From the NCBI RefSeq assembly GCF_007845675.1, contig NZ_VOBR01000024.1:1-64000 (forward strand): a stretch of 64,000 nt of DNA. Direction: 5' to 3'. Source of the stretch: Lentzea tibetensis (GTDB lineage Bacteria; Actinomycetota; Actinomycetes; Mycobacteriales; Pseudonocardiaceae). Under the pieces are notes generated by a model, which was given only the letters and a program-made list of their open reading frames with translations, ran no database searches and was not told the origin of the DNA. This document shows, piece after piece, positions 16,019-24,065 of this stretch (the first letter of the stretch is position 1; each line of letters starts with the position of its first letter). Made by a program: the position numbers and the translations under genes.

Positions 16019-17220
16019 TGAGTCGAGAGAGCGGATCGGAGCACACGCAGCGCACGGTCGCGGAGTTGCTCGCCCAGTACGGCGGCAGCCCGGACGGTGC
16101 GCCTCGTCGGCGACGCCGCCGCGCGGCCGAGGAAGAAGAGTCGCCCGAGACCACCGCCCCGCAGACGATCATCGAACGGGTGCTGTCCGACAGCGGCAGG
16201 CTCATGCCGATCAGGGACGAGCCCGCCGACGGTCACCCGGCGCCCCCGCCGCCTCCGCCACCCGCGGCCGGTCCGCCGCGTCCGGCACCGGCTCCCGCGG
16301 GTTTCCAGCCCCAGCCCCCACCGCCCGGCCGCAGACCCAACCGGGCGGAGGAGACCAGGCAGGTCCCGCCGTTCAAGGACGCCCAGCCGTCCCGTCCCGA
16401 CCTGCCGCGTCCGGACCCGGCGGCGACGCGCGTCGACCCGCTGCGTCCTGACCCGAACGCGGTCAAGTCCCGCCTCGACCCCGGTCCGCCGCCCAGGCTG
16501 GACCCGCCGTCGCGCTCCGACGTGCCGCGTCCCGACGCGTCGCGGTCGAACATCGCGCGCCCGCCGAAGCCGACGCCTCCGCCGCCCGCCGGGCCTCCGC
16601 GCGAGGCGATGACGGAGGTGCTGCCGCGCATCCCGGCGAAGGCGCCGGTCGACCAGATCGCGTCGCTGGAGACCGAGTCGGTCCTGATCGTGCCGCCCGC
16701 GCCGCCGAGGCTGCCGGAGCCGCTGCCCGACCAGAACCCCGAGGACTGGTTCGGCGACGACGACGAAGACCCGCAGCTCTCGCCGATGGAGCACACCCAG
16801 GCGCATCCGGCCCCGTACCTCGACGACGACGAGGACGACTACGCCGACAACTACACGCCGAACTACGCGGCGGAAGAGGACTACCTCGCGGACGACGAGG
16901 AACCGGCCGGCCTGGACGCCGATGACGAGCTGGACGACGCCGACGAGGCGCCGCGCTCGCCCGGCAAGGAGTGGCTGGTCATGATCGCCCAGCTCGCCGT
17001 CGGCGTGCTCGGCGGTGCCGCGCTGTGGCTCGGCTTCAACTGGCTGTGGCGGGAGGCGGCCGTGGCCGCACTCGTCGTGGCGCTTGCCGTTACCGTTGGA
17101 CTCGTGCTTCTGGTCCGGAAGATCCGCCGTGCGGACGACCTGCAAACAACAATTCTCGCGGTGCTGGTCGGTCTGATCGTCACCGTTTCGCCAGCGGCCA
17201 TGCTGCTGGTGAAATCTTGA
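16018..17220 (+). CDS. Proline-rich, acidic membrane protein (Rv0497-like)
   Basis: A 400-residue protein with three parts: a short head with a basic cluster (RRRRRRAAEEEE at about 30-41), a long disordered Pro/Arg/Asp-rich region (about 60-300) turning strongly acidic towards its end (DDDEDDYADN), and a C-terminal membrane domain with about three hydrophobic helices (about 320-400) with an RKIRR loop. It lies between ppx and the TIM-barrel isomerase as in M. tuberculosis. Function is unknown; the layout suggests a large cytoplasmic disordered tail on a membrane anchor. The ATG at 16018 overlaps the ppx stop (TGATG); an in-frame GTG at 16009 is the alternative. Confidence 0.75.
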   Translation: MSRESGSEHTQRTVAELLAQYGGSPDGAPRRRRRRAAEEEESPETTAPQTIIERVLSDSGRLMPIRDEPADGHPAPPPPPPPAAGPPRPAPAPAGFQPQPPPPGRRPNRAEETRQVPPFKDAQPSRPDLPRPDPAATRVDPLRPDPNAVKSRLDPGPPPRLDPPSRSDVPRPDASRSNIARPPKPTPPPPAGPPREAMTEVLPRIPAKAPVDQIASLETESVLIVPPAPPRLPEPLPDQNPEDWFGDDDEDPQLSPMEHTQAHPAPYLDDDEDDYADNYTPNYAAEEDYLADDEEPAGLDADDELDDADEAPRSPGKEWLVMIAQLAVGVLGGAALWLGFNWLWREAAVAALVVALAVTVGLVLLVRKIRRADDLQTTILAVLVGLIVTVSPAAMLLVKS

Positions 17221-18029
17221 TCCCCCGCATCCCGGTCGGGCTGTCCACGGCGTCGGTGTACCCGCAGCCTGCCGGAGCCGCGTTCGAGATGGCTTCCGAG
17301 CTGGGCTTCGACGGCGTCGAGCTGATGGTGTGGGCGGACCCGGTCAGCCAGGACGTGCGCGCGATCGACCGGCTCTCGCAGCGCAGCGGTGTGCCCGTGC
17401 TCGCGGTGCACGCGCCGTGCCTGCTGATCAGCCAGCGCGTGTGGTCACCCGATCCGGTGGAACGCCTGCGCCGCAGCGTCCGCGCCGCACAGGACCTCGG
17501 CGCGCGCACAGTCGTGCTGCACCCGCCGTTCCGCTGGCAGCGCCGCTACGCCGACGGCTTCGCGCAGATGGTCGCCGACCTCGAGGAAGCCAGCGGCATC
17601 GACATCGCGGTCGAGAACATGTTCCCGGTGCGCAGGCCACTAGGCCGCGGCCGCTCCGTCGAGGTGAGCGCGTTCCGCCCGTCGATCGACCCGACCGACG
17701 TCGGCCACGCCCACTACACGCTCGACCTGTCGCACGCGGCCGCCGCGCACATGGACGCGCTGGAGCTCGCGAAGCGCATGGGTGACGGCCTCACGCACAT
17801 CCACCTCGCGGACGGCAGCGGCGCACCCAAGGACGAGCACATGGTGCCCGGCCGCGGCACCCAGCCGTGTGCCGAACTGTGCGAGACGCTGGCGCGTGGC
17901 GGGTTCGACGGTCAGGTCGTGCTGGAGGTCAACACCCGGCGTGCGAACAGTCCCGCGCAGCGCGCCGAGATGCTCGCCGAGTCGCTGCTGTTCGCTCGCC
18001 TGCACCTGGACTGGCCCGTCGAGGGCTGA
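17217..18029 (+). CDS. Sugar phosphate isomerase/epimerase family protein (TIM barrel)
   Basis: A 270-residue xylose-isomerase-like TIM barrel. The N-terminus reads LIPRIPVGLSTASVYPQ, with metal-ligand type residues on barrel strands: FDGVELMVW, VLHPPFRW, DIAVENMFP, YTLDLSHAAAA, THIHLADGS and VVLEVNTRR, the pattern of a divalent-metal-binding isomerase. The substrate is unknown. The TTG start at 17217 overlaps the previous stop by 4 bp, so it is in the ppx operon. It is the counterpart of Rv0498 by position. Confidence 0.85.
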   Translation: MIPRIPVGLSTASVYPQPAGAAFEMASELGFDGVELMVWADPVSQDVRAIDRLSQRSGVPVLAVHAPCLLISQRVWSPDPVERLRRSVRAAQDLGARTVVLHPPFRWQRRYADGFAQMVADLEEASGIDIAVENMFPVRRPLGRGRSVEVSAFRPSIDPTDVGHAHYTLDLSHAAAAHMDALELAKRMGDGLTHIHLADGSGAPKDEHMVPGRGTQPCAELCETLARGGFDGQVVLEVNTRRANSPAQRAEMLAESLLFARLHLDWPVEG

Positions 18030-18080
18030 CGCGCTGGGTTGATTTCGCGCTGATTCAGGCCCAACTGCCGCTCAGGCACC

Positions 18081-18150
18081 GGAATTGTCGGTGTCGGCTG
18101 GGAGAATCAAGTCAGGGGCTCCCCTGGCGGGGGACGCCTGCGTGAGCGCG
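18081..18150 (+). repeat. Dispersed repeat, copy A
   Basis: Begins GGAATTGTCGGTGTCGGCTG and continues through a GGGAGAATCAAGTCAGGGG block and a CCCC/GGGG hairpin to CGCCTGCGTGAGCGCG. It matches copies B and C at roughly four of five positions by eye. Confidence 0.65.
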
Positions 18151-18224
18151 GCTTCGCCCTCTGCGGGCGCGCCTCGGTTTGCCGAGGTTTGGCCCGAAGT
18201 TGGCCGAACCCCGCCGCGAGGGCC

Positions 18225-18295
18225 GGAAATTGTCGGTGTCCGCTGGGAAAATCAAATCAGGGGGTCCCCTGGGCGGGGACGCCCGCGCCAGCACG
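18225..18295 (+). repeat. Dispersed repeat, copy B
   Basis: Begins GAAATTGTCGGTGTCCGCTG, with GGGAAAATCAAATCAGGGGG and the hairpin GTCCCC-TGGGC-GGGGAC. It lies about 144 bp downstream of copy A in the same orientation. Confidence 0.65.
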
Positions 18296-18413
18296 CCGAG
18301 CCGCCGCACAGCCAAACCCGCCGCAACAGCCACAACCCACCGCAATCCGCCGCCGCAACCAGCCGCAGCCCACCCAATCCGCAGGTCTGCGTGGCGCTCA
18401 GCCCGCCGAGGGT

Positions 18414-18419
18414 TAAGGT
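18414..18419 (+). promoter_or_regulatory. -10 box of the proline dehydrogenase gene (leaderless type)
   Basis: TAAGGT is followed by 7 nt and the GTG start codon. There is no RBS between them. Confidence 0.5.
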
Positions 18420-18426
18420 TCTGGCC

Positions 18427-19329
18427 GTGAACCCGTTGCGCGCGTTGATCATGGCCGCGGCTCGCAACGAGGCGGTGCGCTCGCTCGTCGCGTCCGCCCC
18501 CATCAGCAGAGACGTCGTGCGCCGCTTCGTCGCGGGCGAGACCACCCAGGACGCGGTCGCGGTGACGCGCGAGCTCGGCCTGCCGGTGACGCTGGACTAC
18601 CTCGGCGAGGACACCACGGACGAGGCGCAGGCCGAGCAGGTCGTGCGCGCCTACCTCGAACTGCTGGAGGCGTTGCACGCCGCCGGGCTGGCGTCGAAGG
18701 CCGAGGTGTCGGTGAAGCTGTCGGCCGTCGGTCAGGCGCTGGACGAGTCGCTCGCGCTGACCAACGCGTCGCGCATCTGCGCGGCCGCCGGGCAGGTCGG
18801 CACCACGGTCACCCTCGACATGGAGGACCACACGACGACGGACTCGACGCTGCGCGTGCTGACCGAGCTGCGCGAGCAGTGGCCGTGGGTCGGCGCGGTG
18901 CTCCAGGCGTACCTGCACCGCACGCTGGACGACTGCAAGTCGTTGTCCGGCAACGGTTCCCGCGTCCGGCTGTGCAAGGGTGCGTACGCCGAACCGGCGA
19001 GTGTCGCCTACACCGACCCGCACGAGGTCGACCTGAGCTACGTCCGCTGCGTGAACGCTCTCATGGCGGGCGACGGCTACCCGATGTTCGCGACGCACGA
19101 CCCGCGCCTGATCGAGATCATCGGCGAGCGGGCGCGCTGGTACGACCGGGCGCGCGACTCATACGAATACCAGATGCTGTACGGCATCCGGCAGGCCGAA
19201 CAACGTCGCCTTGGAGCCCGCGTTTATGTCCCCTATGGCGAGCAGTGGTACGGATATCTCATGCGGCGACTCGCGGAACGACCAGCCAACGTGACCTTCT
19301 TCCTGCGGTCACTGGTCAGCCGCTCATGA
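18427..19329 (+). CDS. Proline dehydrogenase
   Basis: FAD-dependent enzyme oxidising proline to pyrroline-5-carboxylate at the membrane surface. The 300-residue protein is the short monofunctional type. Family features include EVSVKLSAVG, VTLDMEDHTTTDSTLRV, VGAVLQAYLHRTLDD, RVRLCKGAYAEP, FATHDPRLIEI, YEYQMLYGIR and the C-terminal VYVPYGEQWYGYLMRRLAERPAN, which carries the substrate-binding Arg pair. The GTG at 18427 was chosen because the longer frame runs back through the repeat region. It overlaps the thioesterase gene by 4 bp; proC lies one gene further, so proline breakdown and synthesis are encoded together. Confidence 0.93.
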   Translation: MNPLRALIMAAARNEAVRSLVASAPISRDVVRRFVAGETTQDAVAVTRELGLPVTLDYLGEDTTDEAQAEQVVRAYLELLEALHAAGLASKAEVSVKLSAVGQALDESLALTNASRICAAAGQVGTTVTLDMEDHTTTDSTLRVLTELREQWPWVGAVLQAYLHRTLDDCKSLSGNGSRVRLCKGAYAEPASVAYTDPHEVDLSYVRCVNALMAGDGYPMFATHDPRLIEIIGERARWYDRARDSYEYQMLYGIRQAEQRRLGARVYVPYGEQWYGYLMRRLAERPANVTFFLRSLVSRS

Positions 19330-20111
19330 CCTTCACCAAGTCCAGCGCGGTCCGCCCGCTCGGTGACGGCACCTACACGGCGTCGTTGCCAGCGGAGTGG
19401 ACCGTCGGTCCCAAGCCGCACGGCGGCTTCCTGCTCGCGGGGATGACCCGTGCCGCGGTGTCCGAGGCGGGGGACGGCGACCCGCTCGCCGTGTCCGCGC
19501 AGTTCCTCCGCGCGCCCGAGGTCGGCCCGGTGCTGATCCGCACGTCGGTGCGCAAGGCGGGCCGCACGGCGACCGTCGTGGCCGCGTCGCTGGAGCAGCG
19601 CGGGCAGGTGTGCGTCGAGTCGTCGATCACCGTCGGCCGGATACCCGAGCTGCGCGCCGACTACGCGGACCTGCCGTCGATGCCGTCGTCCCCGCCGCCC
19701 GGCGCGGTCGACCTGTCGGCGTTGCCGTCGGCGCAGTTCTACAAGGTCGGCTCCGCGTGCGACGTGCGCGTCGACCCCGCGTCGGCAGGGTTCCTGACCG
19801 GGCGGACCGACGGGCCGCTCACGCTGCGCCTGTGGGCTCGTCCGCACGAGGAGCAGCCGGACCCGTACTTCGCGCTCGTCGCCGGGGACCTCTCGATGCC
19901 CGTGACGTTCAACCTCGGCCGGGTCGGCTGGTCGCCCACGGTGCAGCTCACCGCGTTGCTGCGGGCTCGGCCCGCTCCTGGGTGGCTGCGGATCCACGTG
20001 ACGTGCCAGGCGGTGCACGGCCAGTGGTTCGACGAGGACGCGACCGTGATCGACTCGGCGGGGCGGCTCGTCTGCCAGGCCAGGCAGTTGGCGCTCACGC
20101 CTGCCTCGTGA
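19326..20111 (+). CDS. Acyl-CoA thioesterase family protein (double hotdog)
   Basis: A 261-residue protein with two tandem hotdog folds. The first begins YTASLPAEWTVGPKPHGGFLLAGMTRAA, where the HGGFL segment is typical of TesB-like thioesterases; the second holds the SMPVTFNLGRVGWSPTVQLT region and ends GQWFDEDATVIDSAGRLVCQARQLAL. It probably hydrolyses acyl-CoA, substrate unknown. The ATG at 19326 overlaps the proline dehydrogenase stop, so it belongs to that transcript. Confidence 0.85.
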   Translation: MTFTKSSAVRPLGDGTYTASLPAEWTVGPKPHGGFLLAGMTRAAVSEAGDGDPLAVSAQFLRAPEVGPVLIRTSVRKAGRTATVVAASLEQRGQVCVESSITVGRIPELRADYADLPSMPSSPPPGAVDLSALPSAQFYKVGSACDVRVDPASAGFLTGRTDGPLTLRLWARPHEEQPDPYFALVAGDLSMPVTFNLGRVGWSPTVQLTALLRARPAPGWLRIHVTCQAVHGQWFDEDATVIDSAGRLVCQARQLALTPAS

Positions 20112-20133
20112 TGGCGTGGCAAGCTTTACGGCC

Positions 20134-20943
20134 ATGACGAAGATTGCCGTGCTGGGTGCGGGCAAGATCGGTGAGGCGCTGCTGTCCGGGCTGCTGAGCG
20201 CGGGCCGCAGCGCCGACGACCTGATGTTCACCGAGAAGCACCCAGGACGGGCCGAGGCGCTCGAGAAGCAGTACGGCGTCGAGGGCCTGGACGTCGCGGG
20301 CGCGGCGGCCAAGGCGGACGTCCTCGTCGTGGCCGTCAAGCCGCAGGACATCGAGCCGCTGCTCGACGAGCTGGCTCCCGTCATCCGGCCCGGCACGCTC
20401 GTCGTCTCGCTGTGCGCGGGCCTGCCGACGAAGCTCTTCGAGCGGAGGCTGCCGGACAGCACGCCGGTGGTGCGGGTGATGCCCAACACGCCGATGCTGG
20501 TCGGCGAGGCCATGAGCGCGATCTCAGCGGGCAGCAACGCGGGTGAGGAACACCTCAGCACGGTCGAGGAGCTGCTGACCGCCGTCGGCAAGGTCGCGCG
20601 CGTCCCGGAGAACCAGCAGGACGCGGTGACCGCGCTCTCCGGCTCCGGCCCCGCGTACTTCTTCTACCTGGTCGAGGCCATGATCGACGCGGGCATCCTG
20701 CTCGGCATCCCGCGCGACCTGGCGAGCAGGCTGATCATCCAGTCCGCGGTGGGCGCGGCGACCATGCTCGCCGAGGGCGGCCAGCACCCCGTCATCCTGC
20801 GTGAAGCGGTCACGTCACCTGCGGGAACGACGATCATGGCGATCCGCGAGCTGGAGAAGCACGGCGTGCGCGCGGCGATGCTGGCCGCCATCGAGTCGGC
20901 GCGCGACCGCTCGATCGAACTGGGCCGACAGCACGAAGACTGA
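20134..20943 (+). CDS. proC: Pyrroline-5-carboxylate reductase
   Basis: Cytoplasmic enzyme completing proline synthesis with NAD(P)H. The 269-residue protein starts MTKIAVLGAGKIGEALLSGLL with a Rossmann GxGxxG, has VVAVKPQDIEPLL, VRVMPNTPMLVGEAMSA, and the C-terminal dimerisation domain with TALSGSGPAYFFYLVEAM and VTSPAGTTIMAIRELE. Length and motifs are standard. The ATG at 20134 is chosen over one six codons upstream because it starts exactly at the fold. Confidence 0.95.
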   Translation: MTKIAVLGAGKIGEALLSGLLSAGRSADDLMFTEKHPGRAEALEKQYGVEGLDVAGAAAKADVLVVAVKPQDIEPLLDELAPVIRPGTLVVSLCAGLPTKLFERRLPDSTPVVRVMPNTPMLVGEAMSAISAGSNAGEEHLSTVEELLTAVGKVARVPENQQDAVTALSGSGPAYFFYLVEAMIDAGILLGIPRDLASRLIIQSAVGAATMLAEGGQHPVILREAVTSPAGTTIMAIRELEKHGVRAAMLAAIESARDRSIELGRQHED

Positions 20944-21063
20944 CCCGACTTGGACGTCGCAGGAGTCACACCAGTCCCGCTACTCTCGACAGCAGCACGT
21001 GCGTGTCGAACCGTCGGTGGGGAAGACCGACGGCACGACACGTGTCGAAGGATGCGGTGATAC

Positions 21064-21267
21064 ATGCCTGCGAAGGAGAACGATCTCGCTCAGGTCCAGT
21101 TCCTGACCGTGGCCGAGGTGGCCTCGAAGATGCGTGTCTCGAAGATGACCGTGTACCGCCTGGTGCACTCGGGAGAGCTGCCCGCGGTGCGCGTCGGCAA
21201 GTCGTTCAGGGTTCCCGAGAAGGAGGTCTACTCCTACCTCGAGAACGCTTACTACGACGCTGGTTAG
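21064..21267 (+). CDS. Small excisionase/MerR-type helix-turn-helix protein (Rv0500A-like)
   Basis: A 67-residue DNA-binding protein consisting of one winged helix-turn-helix: FLTVAEVASKMRVSKMTVYRLVHSGELPAVRVGKSFRVPEKEV. This is the excisionase-type domain also used by BldC. It sits between proC and the bS22 gene as Rv0500A does in M. tuberculosis. Its targets are not known. It starts at the ATG at 21064 behind AAGGATG. A perfect 7-bp inverted repeat lies 26 bp after the stop codon. Confidence 0.88.
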   Translation: MPAKENDLAQVQFLTVAEVASKMRVSKMTVYRLVHSGELPAVRVGKSFRVPEKEVYSYLENAYYDAG

Positions 21268-21293
21268 GGTCGATCGGACGAGGCGGGTAAACT

Positions 21294-21315
21294 GGTAGGC
21301 CGTTGCGTGCCTACC
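21294..21315 (+). terminator. Inverted repeat after the small HTH gene
   Basis: GGTAGGC at 21294-21300 pairs perfectly with GCCTACC at 21309-21315, loop of 8 nt. It may be a weak terminator or attenuator ahead of the bS22 gene; no T-run follows. Confidence 0.45.
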
Positions 21316-21391
21316 GGCGAGTCGTGCTTGACATGACCCTTCTTGTGGAGGCGCGTCAGACCCACCAACGTCTAGAGCTAAGGAACCCTTC

Positions 21392-21493
21392 ATGGGCTCG
21401 GTCATCAAGAAGCGCCGCAAGCGCATGTCTAAGAAGAAGCACCGCAAGCTGCTGCGCAAGACCCGTGTCCAGCGTAGGAAGCGCGGCAAGTAA
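21392..21493 (+). CDS. Ribosomal protein bS22 (AURKAIP1/COX24 domain)
   Basis: A 33-residue, extremely basic protein beginning [18 protein letters not shown] and ending RVQRRKRGK; almost two thirds of residues are Lys or Arg. It matches the actinobacterial small-subunit protein bS22, related to the AURKAIP1/COX24 domain of mitochondrial ribosomes and found on mycobacterial ribosomes. The position after proC and the small HTH gene equals Rv0500B. An AAGGAA-type RBS precedes the ATG by about 8 nt. A GC-rich terminator follows. Confidence 0.92.
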   Translation: MGSVIKKRRKRMSKKKHRKLLRKTRVQRRKRGK

Positions 21494-21510
21494 GCCCGCT
21501 GGCGCTCTCA

Positions 21511-21541
21511 CCGCCGCCGGTCCCGACGGGGCCGGCGGCGG
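21511..21541 (+). terminator. Terminator after the bS22 gene
   Basis: CCGCCGCCGG at 21511-21520 pairs with CCGGCGGCGG at 21532-21541, followed by TTGCGTTTT. This is the most classical intrinsic terminator in the window. Confidence 0.8.
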
Positions 21542-21726
21542 TTGCGTTTTGGCAACTGTTTCACCCCTTGGGACATCCCGTGGGAACCACGGGAACGGTC
21601 GCCTCCGTTCGGGTGATTAGCCGGTAAAGCCTGCGTGACCTGCGTCAAGGGGGCGTTCCGGAACGCCTCAGTCACAAATTCGGCTTGTAGCATCGACCAG
21701 TCCCACGCACCTGAGCTTGGAGCCGC

Positions 21727-22764
21727 ATGACGCCCAAGGTCGTCCTCGTCACCGGAGTCAGTCGCTTCCTCGGCGGCCATCTCGCCGCGCGGTTCGCCGC
21801 CAACCCCGAGATCGAGCGGGTGCTCGGTGTGGACACCGAGCCGCCGCCACGTGATCTCCTCCGCCGGATGGGACGCGCGGAGTTCGTCCGCGCGGACATC
21901 CGCAACCCGCTCATCGCCAAGGTCATCTCCACCGCGGGCGTCGACACCGTCGTGCACGCCTCGGTCACCGCCAACCCGGCCGGGCCCACCGGCCGGACGG
22001 CGATGAAGGAGATGAACGTCATCGGCACCATGCAGCTGCTGGCCGCGTGCCAGAAGTCGCCCAAGGTGCAGAAGCTCGTCGTGAAGTCCACCTCGGCCGT
22101 CTACGGCACCAGCTCGCGCGACCCCGCGGTGTTCACCGAGGGCATGGGCCCGAAGGACCTGCCGTCGAGCGGCTACGCCAAGGACGCCGTCGAGGTCGAG
22201 GGCTACGTCCGCGGGTTCGGCCGCCGCAGGCCGGACGTGAACGTGACCACACTGCGGTTCACGAACTTCATCGGACCGCGCATCGACACCGTGCTCACCA
22301 GGTACTTCGCCCTGCCCGTCGTCCCGACGGTGCTCGGCTACGACGCCAGGGTGCAGCTGCTGCACTCCGAGGACGCCCTGGCCGTGCTGGAACGGGCGAC
22401 CCTGCACGACCTGCCCGGAGTGTTCAACGTCGGCGGAGACGGGGTACTCCTGCTGTCCCAGGCGATCCGCCGGGCCGGTCGGGTCAACCTGCCGGTGCCC
22501 AGTTTCGCCGTGCCGACCGTCGGGGGCTTCTTCCGCAGCGCCCGGCTCGTCGACTTCTCGCCCGACCAGATGAGGTTCCTCAACTGGGGCAGGGTGGTCG
22601 ACACAAGTCGCCTGAAGAGCGAGTTCGGGTTCACGCCGCGGTGGACCACGCAGCAGGCCTTCGACGACTACGTGAGCGGCAGGGGACTGCGCCCGCTCAT
22701 CGATCCAGAGACGGTTGCCGCCGCCGAGCGCACGCTGCTCGACACGGCCGCCAAGCTCCGCTGA
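21727..22764 (+). CDS. NAD-dependent epimerase/dehydratase family protein (GalE2-like)
   Basis: A 345-residue extended SDR protein. The nucleotide-binding motif is VTGVSRFLGGHLAARF (residues 8-23), followed by GVDTEPPP and ADIRNPLIAKV. The active-site tyrosine is in SGYAKDAVEVEGYVRG, where the lysine expected four residues after Tyr is absent (Tyr-Ala-Lys-Asp-Ala), so classical catalysis may be altered. It matches the place of Rv0501 (galE2) beside a PlsC-like gene. A separate promoter is expected in the 233-bp gap upstream; the ATG has a TTGGAG RBS. Confidence 0.85.
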   Translation: MTPKVVLVTGVSRFLGGHLAARFAANPEIERVLGVDTEPPPRDLLRRMGRAEFVRADIRNPLIAKVISTAGVDTVVHASVTANPAGPTGRTAMKEMNVIGTMQLLAACQKSPKVQKLVVKSTSAVYGTSSRDPAVFTEGMGPKDLPSSGYAKDAVEVEGYVRGFGRRRPDVNVTTLRFTNFIGPRIDTVLTRYFALPVVPTVLGYDARVQLLHSEDALAVLERATLHDLPGVFNVGGDGVLLLSQAIRRAGRVNLPVPSFAVPTVGGFFRSARLVDFSPDQMRFLNWGRVVDTSRLKSEFGFTPRWTTQQAFDDYVSGRGLRPLIDPETVAAAERTLLDTAAKLR

Positions 22765-22790
22765 CGGACTATTTGTAGGAGATGGACGCT

Positions 22791-23750
22791 GTGGCAGGAG
22801 CACGCGTTATCCCGATTCACGGCGGTGCCGAACAGGCCCGCCAGCGCCGGGCCACGAGACCGCAGGTGGAGGTCGTGCCTCCTCCGGAGCCTGCCGAGAC
22901 CGCTGTTCCGGACTGGGAGCGCAGGCTGGCCGACGTGCTCGCGTTCGCCCGGCGCCGCATCGCGGGCGAGTACCAGGTCGACGAGTTCGGGTTCGACCAG
23001 GACCTGACCGACAACGTCCTGATGCCGCCGCTGAAGCCGTTGTACGAGAAGTGGTTCCGCGTCGAGACGATCGGGATCCACAACATCCCGTCCTCCGGCG
23101 GCGCACTGATCGTCGCCAACCACTCGGGCACGTTGCCGCTCGACGCGCTGATGACGTCCTACGGCATTCACTCCGAGCACCCCAACGAGCGCCACATGCG
23201 CATGCTCGGCGCGGACCTGGTGTTCCGGACGCCGATGCTCGGCGCTCTCGCGCGGAAGTCCGGGCAGACCCTGGCGTGCAGCCCCGACGCCGAGCGGCTC
23301 CTCTCGTCCGGCGAGCTCGTCGGCGTGTGGCCCGAGGGGTTCAAGGGCATCGGCAAGCCGTTCAAGGACCGCTACAAGCTGCAGCGGTTCGGGCGCGGCG
23401 GGTTCGTCTCCGCCGCGCTGAAGACCGGGGTGCCGATCATTCCGTGCTCGATCGTGGGCGCCGAGGAGATCTACCCCATGCTCGGCGACATCAAGGCTCT
23501 CGCCCGGCTGTTCGGGTTCCCCTACTTCCCCGTGACGCCGTTCTTCCCGCTGCTCGGTCCGCTCGGAGCCATTCCGCTGCCGTCCAAGTGGTACATCGAG
23601 TTCGGTGAGCCCATTCGGACGGACGCGTTCGGGGACAACGCGGCTGACGATCCGATGCTCGTCTTCAACCTCACCGACCAGGTGCGGGAGACGATCCAGC
23701 AGACTCTCTACCGGTTGCTGACGCAGCGGCGGAACGTGTTCTTGGGCTGA
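22791..23750 (+). CDS. Lysophospholipid acyltransferase family protein (Rv0502-like)
   Basis: A 319-residue acyltransferase of the PlsC/LPLAT superfamily, expected to acylate a lysophospholipid or glycolipid at the inner membrane face. The acceptor motif is ANHSGTLPLDAL (about 108-118), the second block is MLGADLVFRTP, and the phosphate-binding block is VGVWPEGFKGIGKPFKDR, then VPIIPCSIVGAEE. The GTG at 22791 is favoured because the RBS TAGGAG (22776-22781) overlaps an ATG at 22782 but is well spaced for the GTG. The epimerase gene lies 26 bp upstream and a 13-bp perfect stem follows. Confidence 0.88.
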   Translation: MAGARVIPIHGGAEQARQRRATRPQVEVVPPPEPAETAVPDWERRLADVLAFARRRIAGEYQVDEFGFDQDLTDNVLMPPLKPLYEKWFRVETIGIHNIPSSGGALIVANHSGTLPLDALMTSYGIHSEHPNERHMRMLGADLVFRTPMLGALARKSGQTLACSPDAERLLSSGELVGVWPEGFKGIGKPFKDRYKLQRFGRGGFVSAALKTGVPIIPCSIVGAEEIYPMLGDIKALARLFGFPYFPVTPFFPLLGPLGAIPLPSKWYIEFGEPIRTDAFGDNAADDPMLVFNLTDQVRETIQQTLYRLLTQRRNVFLG

Positions 23751-23756
23751 GGGGTT

Positions 23757-23799
23757 GGGTGGGGAGGGCTTCGCTTGATCGGCGAGGCCCTCCCCACCC
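23757..23799 (+). terminator. Terminator after the acyltransferase gene, 13-bp stem
   Basis: GGGTGGGGAGGGC at 23757-23769 pairs perfectly with GCCCTCCCCACCC at 23787-23799, just after the stop codon. Confidence 0.75.
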
Positions 23800-23941
23800 C
23801 GGCCCTTCGGATGCTTGGGATCGTTCGGCCGCCGGTTTGTGTTGTGGGGCCGCACCCGTTGGGCAGTGCGGGGGTCGCCGGTGCGGCGGGCGCTCCTTCT
23901 TCGCTGCCTGCCGGTTTCGCTTCGCTCGCGGTCCCAGGCCA

Positions 23942-24010
23942 GGAATTGTCGGTGCTCGCTGGGAGAGTGGAATCAGGGTGCCCCTGGGCGGGGACCCCTG
24001 CGTGAGCACG
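23942..24010 (+). repeat. Dispersed repeat, copy C
   Basis: Begins GGAATTGTCGGTGCTCGCTG, then GGGAGAGTGGAATCAGGG and CCCCTGGGCGGGGA, ending CCTGCGTGAGCACG. It is in the same orientation as copies A and B, 5.7 kb away from them. Confidence 0.65.
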
Positions 24011-24065
24011 GCCGAGGGGCAGGATGAGCCTCCGCGTCCGCGACCACCGACCACGGGAGCAACCG

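Larger units (their letters stand above)
18030..18426. other. 397-bp intergenic region with two repeat copies
   Basis: No gene supported. It contains two copies of a roughly 70-bp repeat (18081-18150 and 18225-18295) separated by a GC-rich spacer, then a stretch rich in CCGCAAC-type pentamers (about 18300-18400), then the -10 box of the proline dehydrogenase gene. Confidence 0.6.
23751..24065. other. 315-bp intergenic region with repeat copy C
   Basis: Holds the acyltransferase terminator, a GC-rich stretch without a supported gene, the third copy of the dispersed repeat (23942-24010) and the RBS region of the VOC protein gene. Confidence 0.6.

Noticed and set aside
21268-21391. TTGACA at about 21329 as -35 box for the bS22 gene
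   Set aside because: The hexamer is there, but no acceptable -10 box lies 16-19 bp downstream, so I do not call a promoter.
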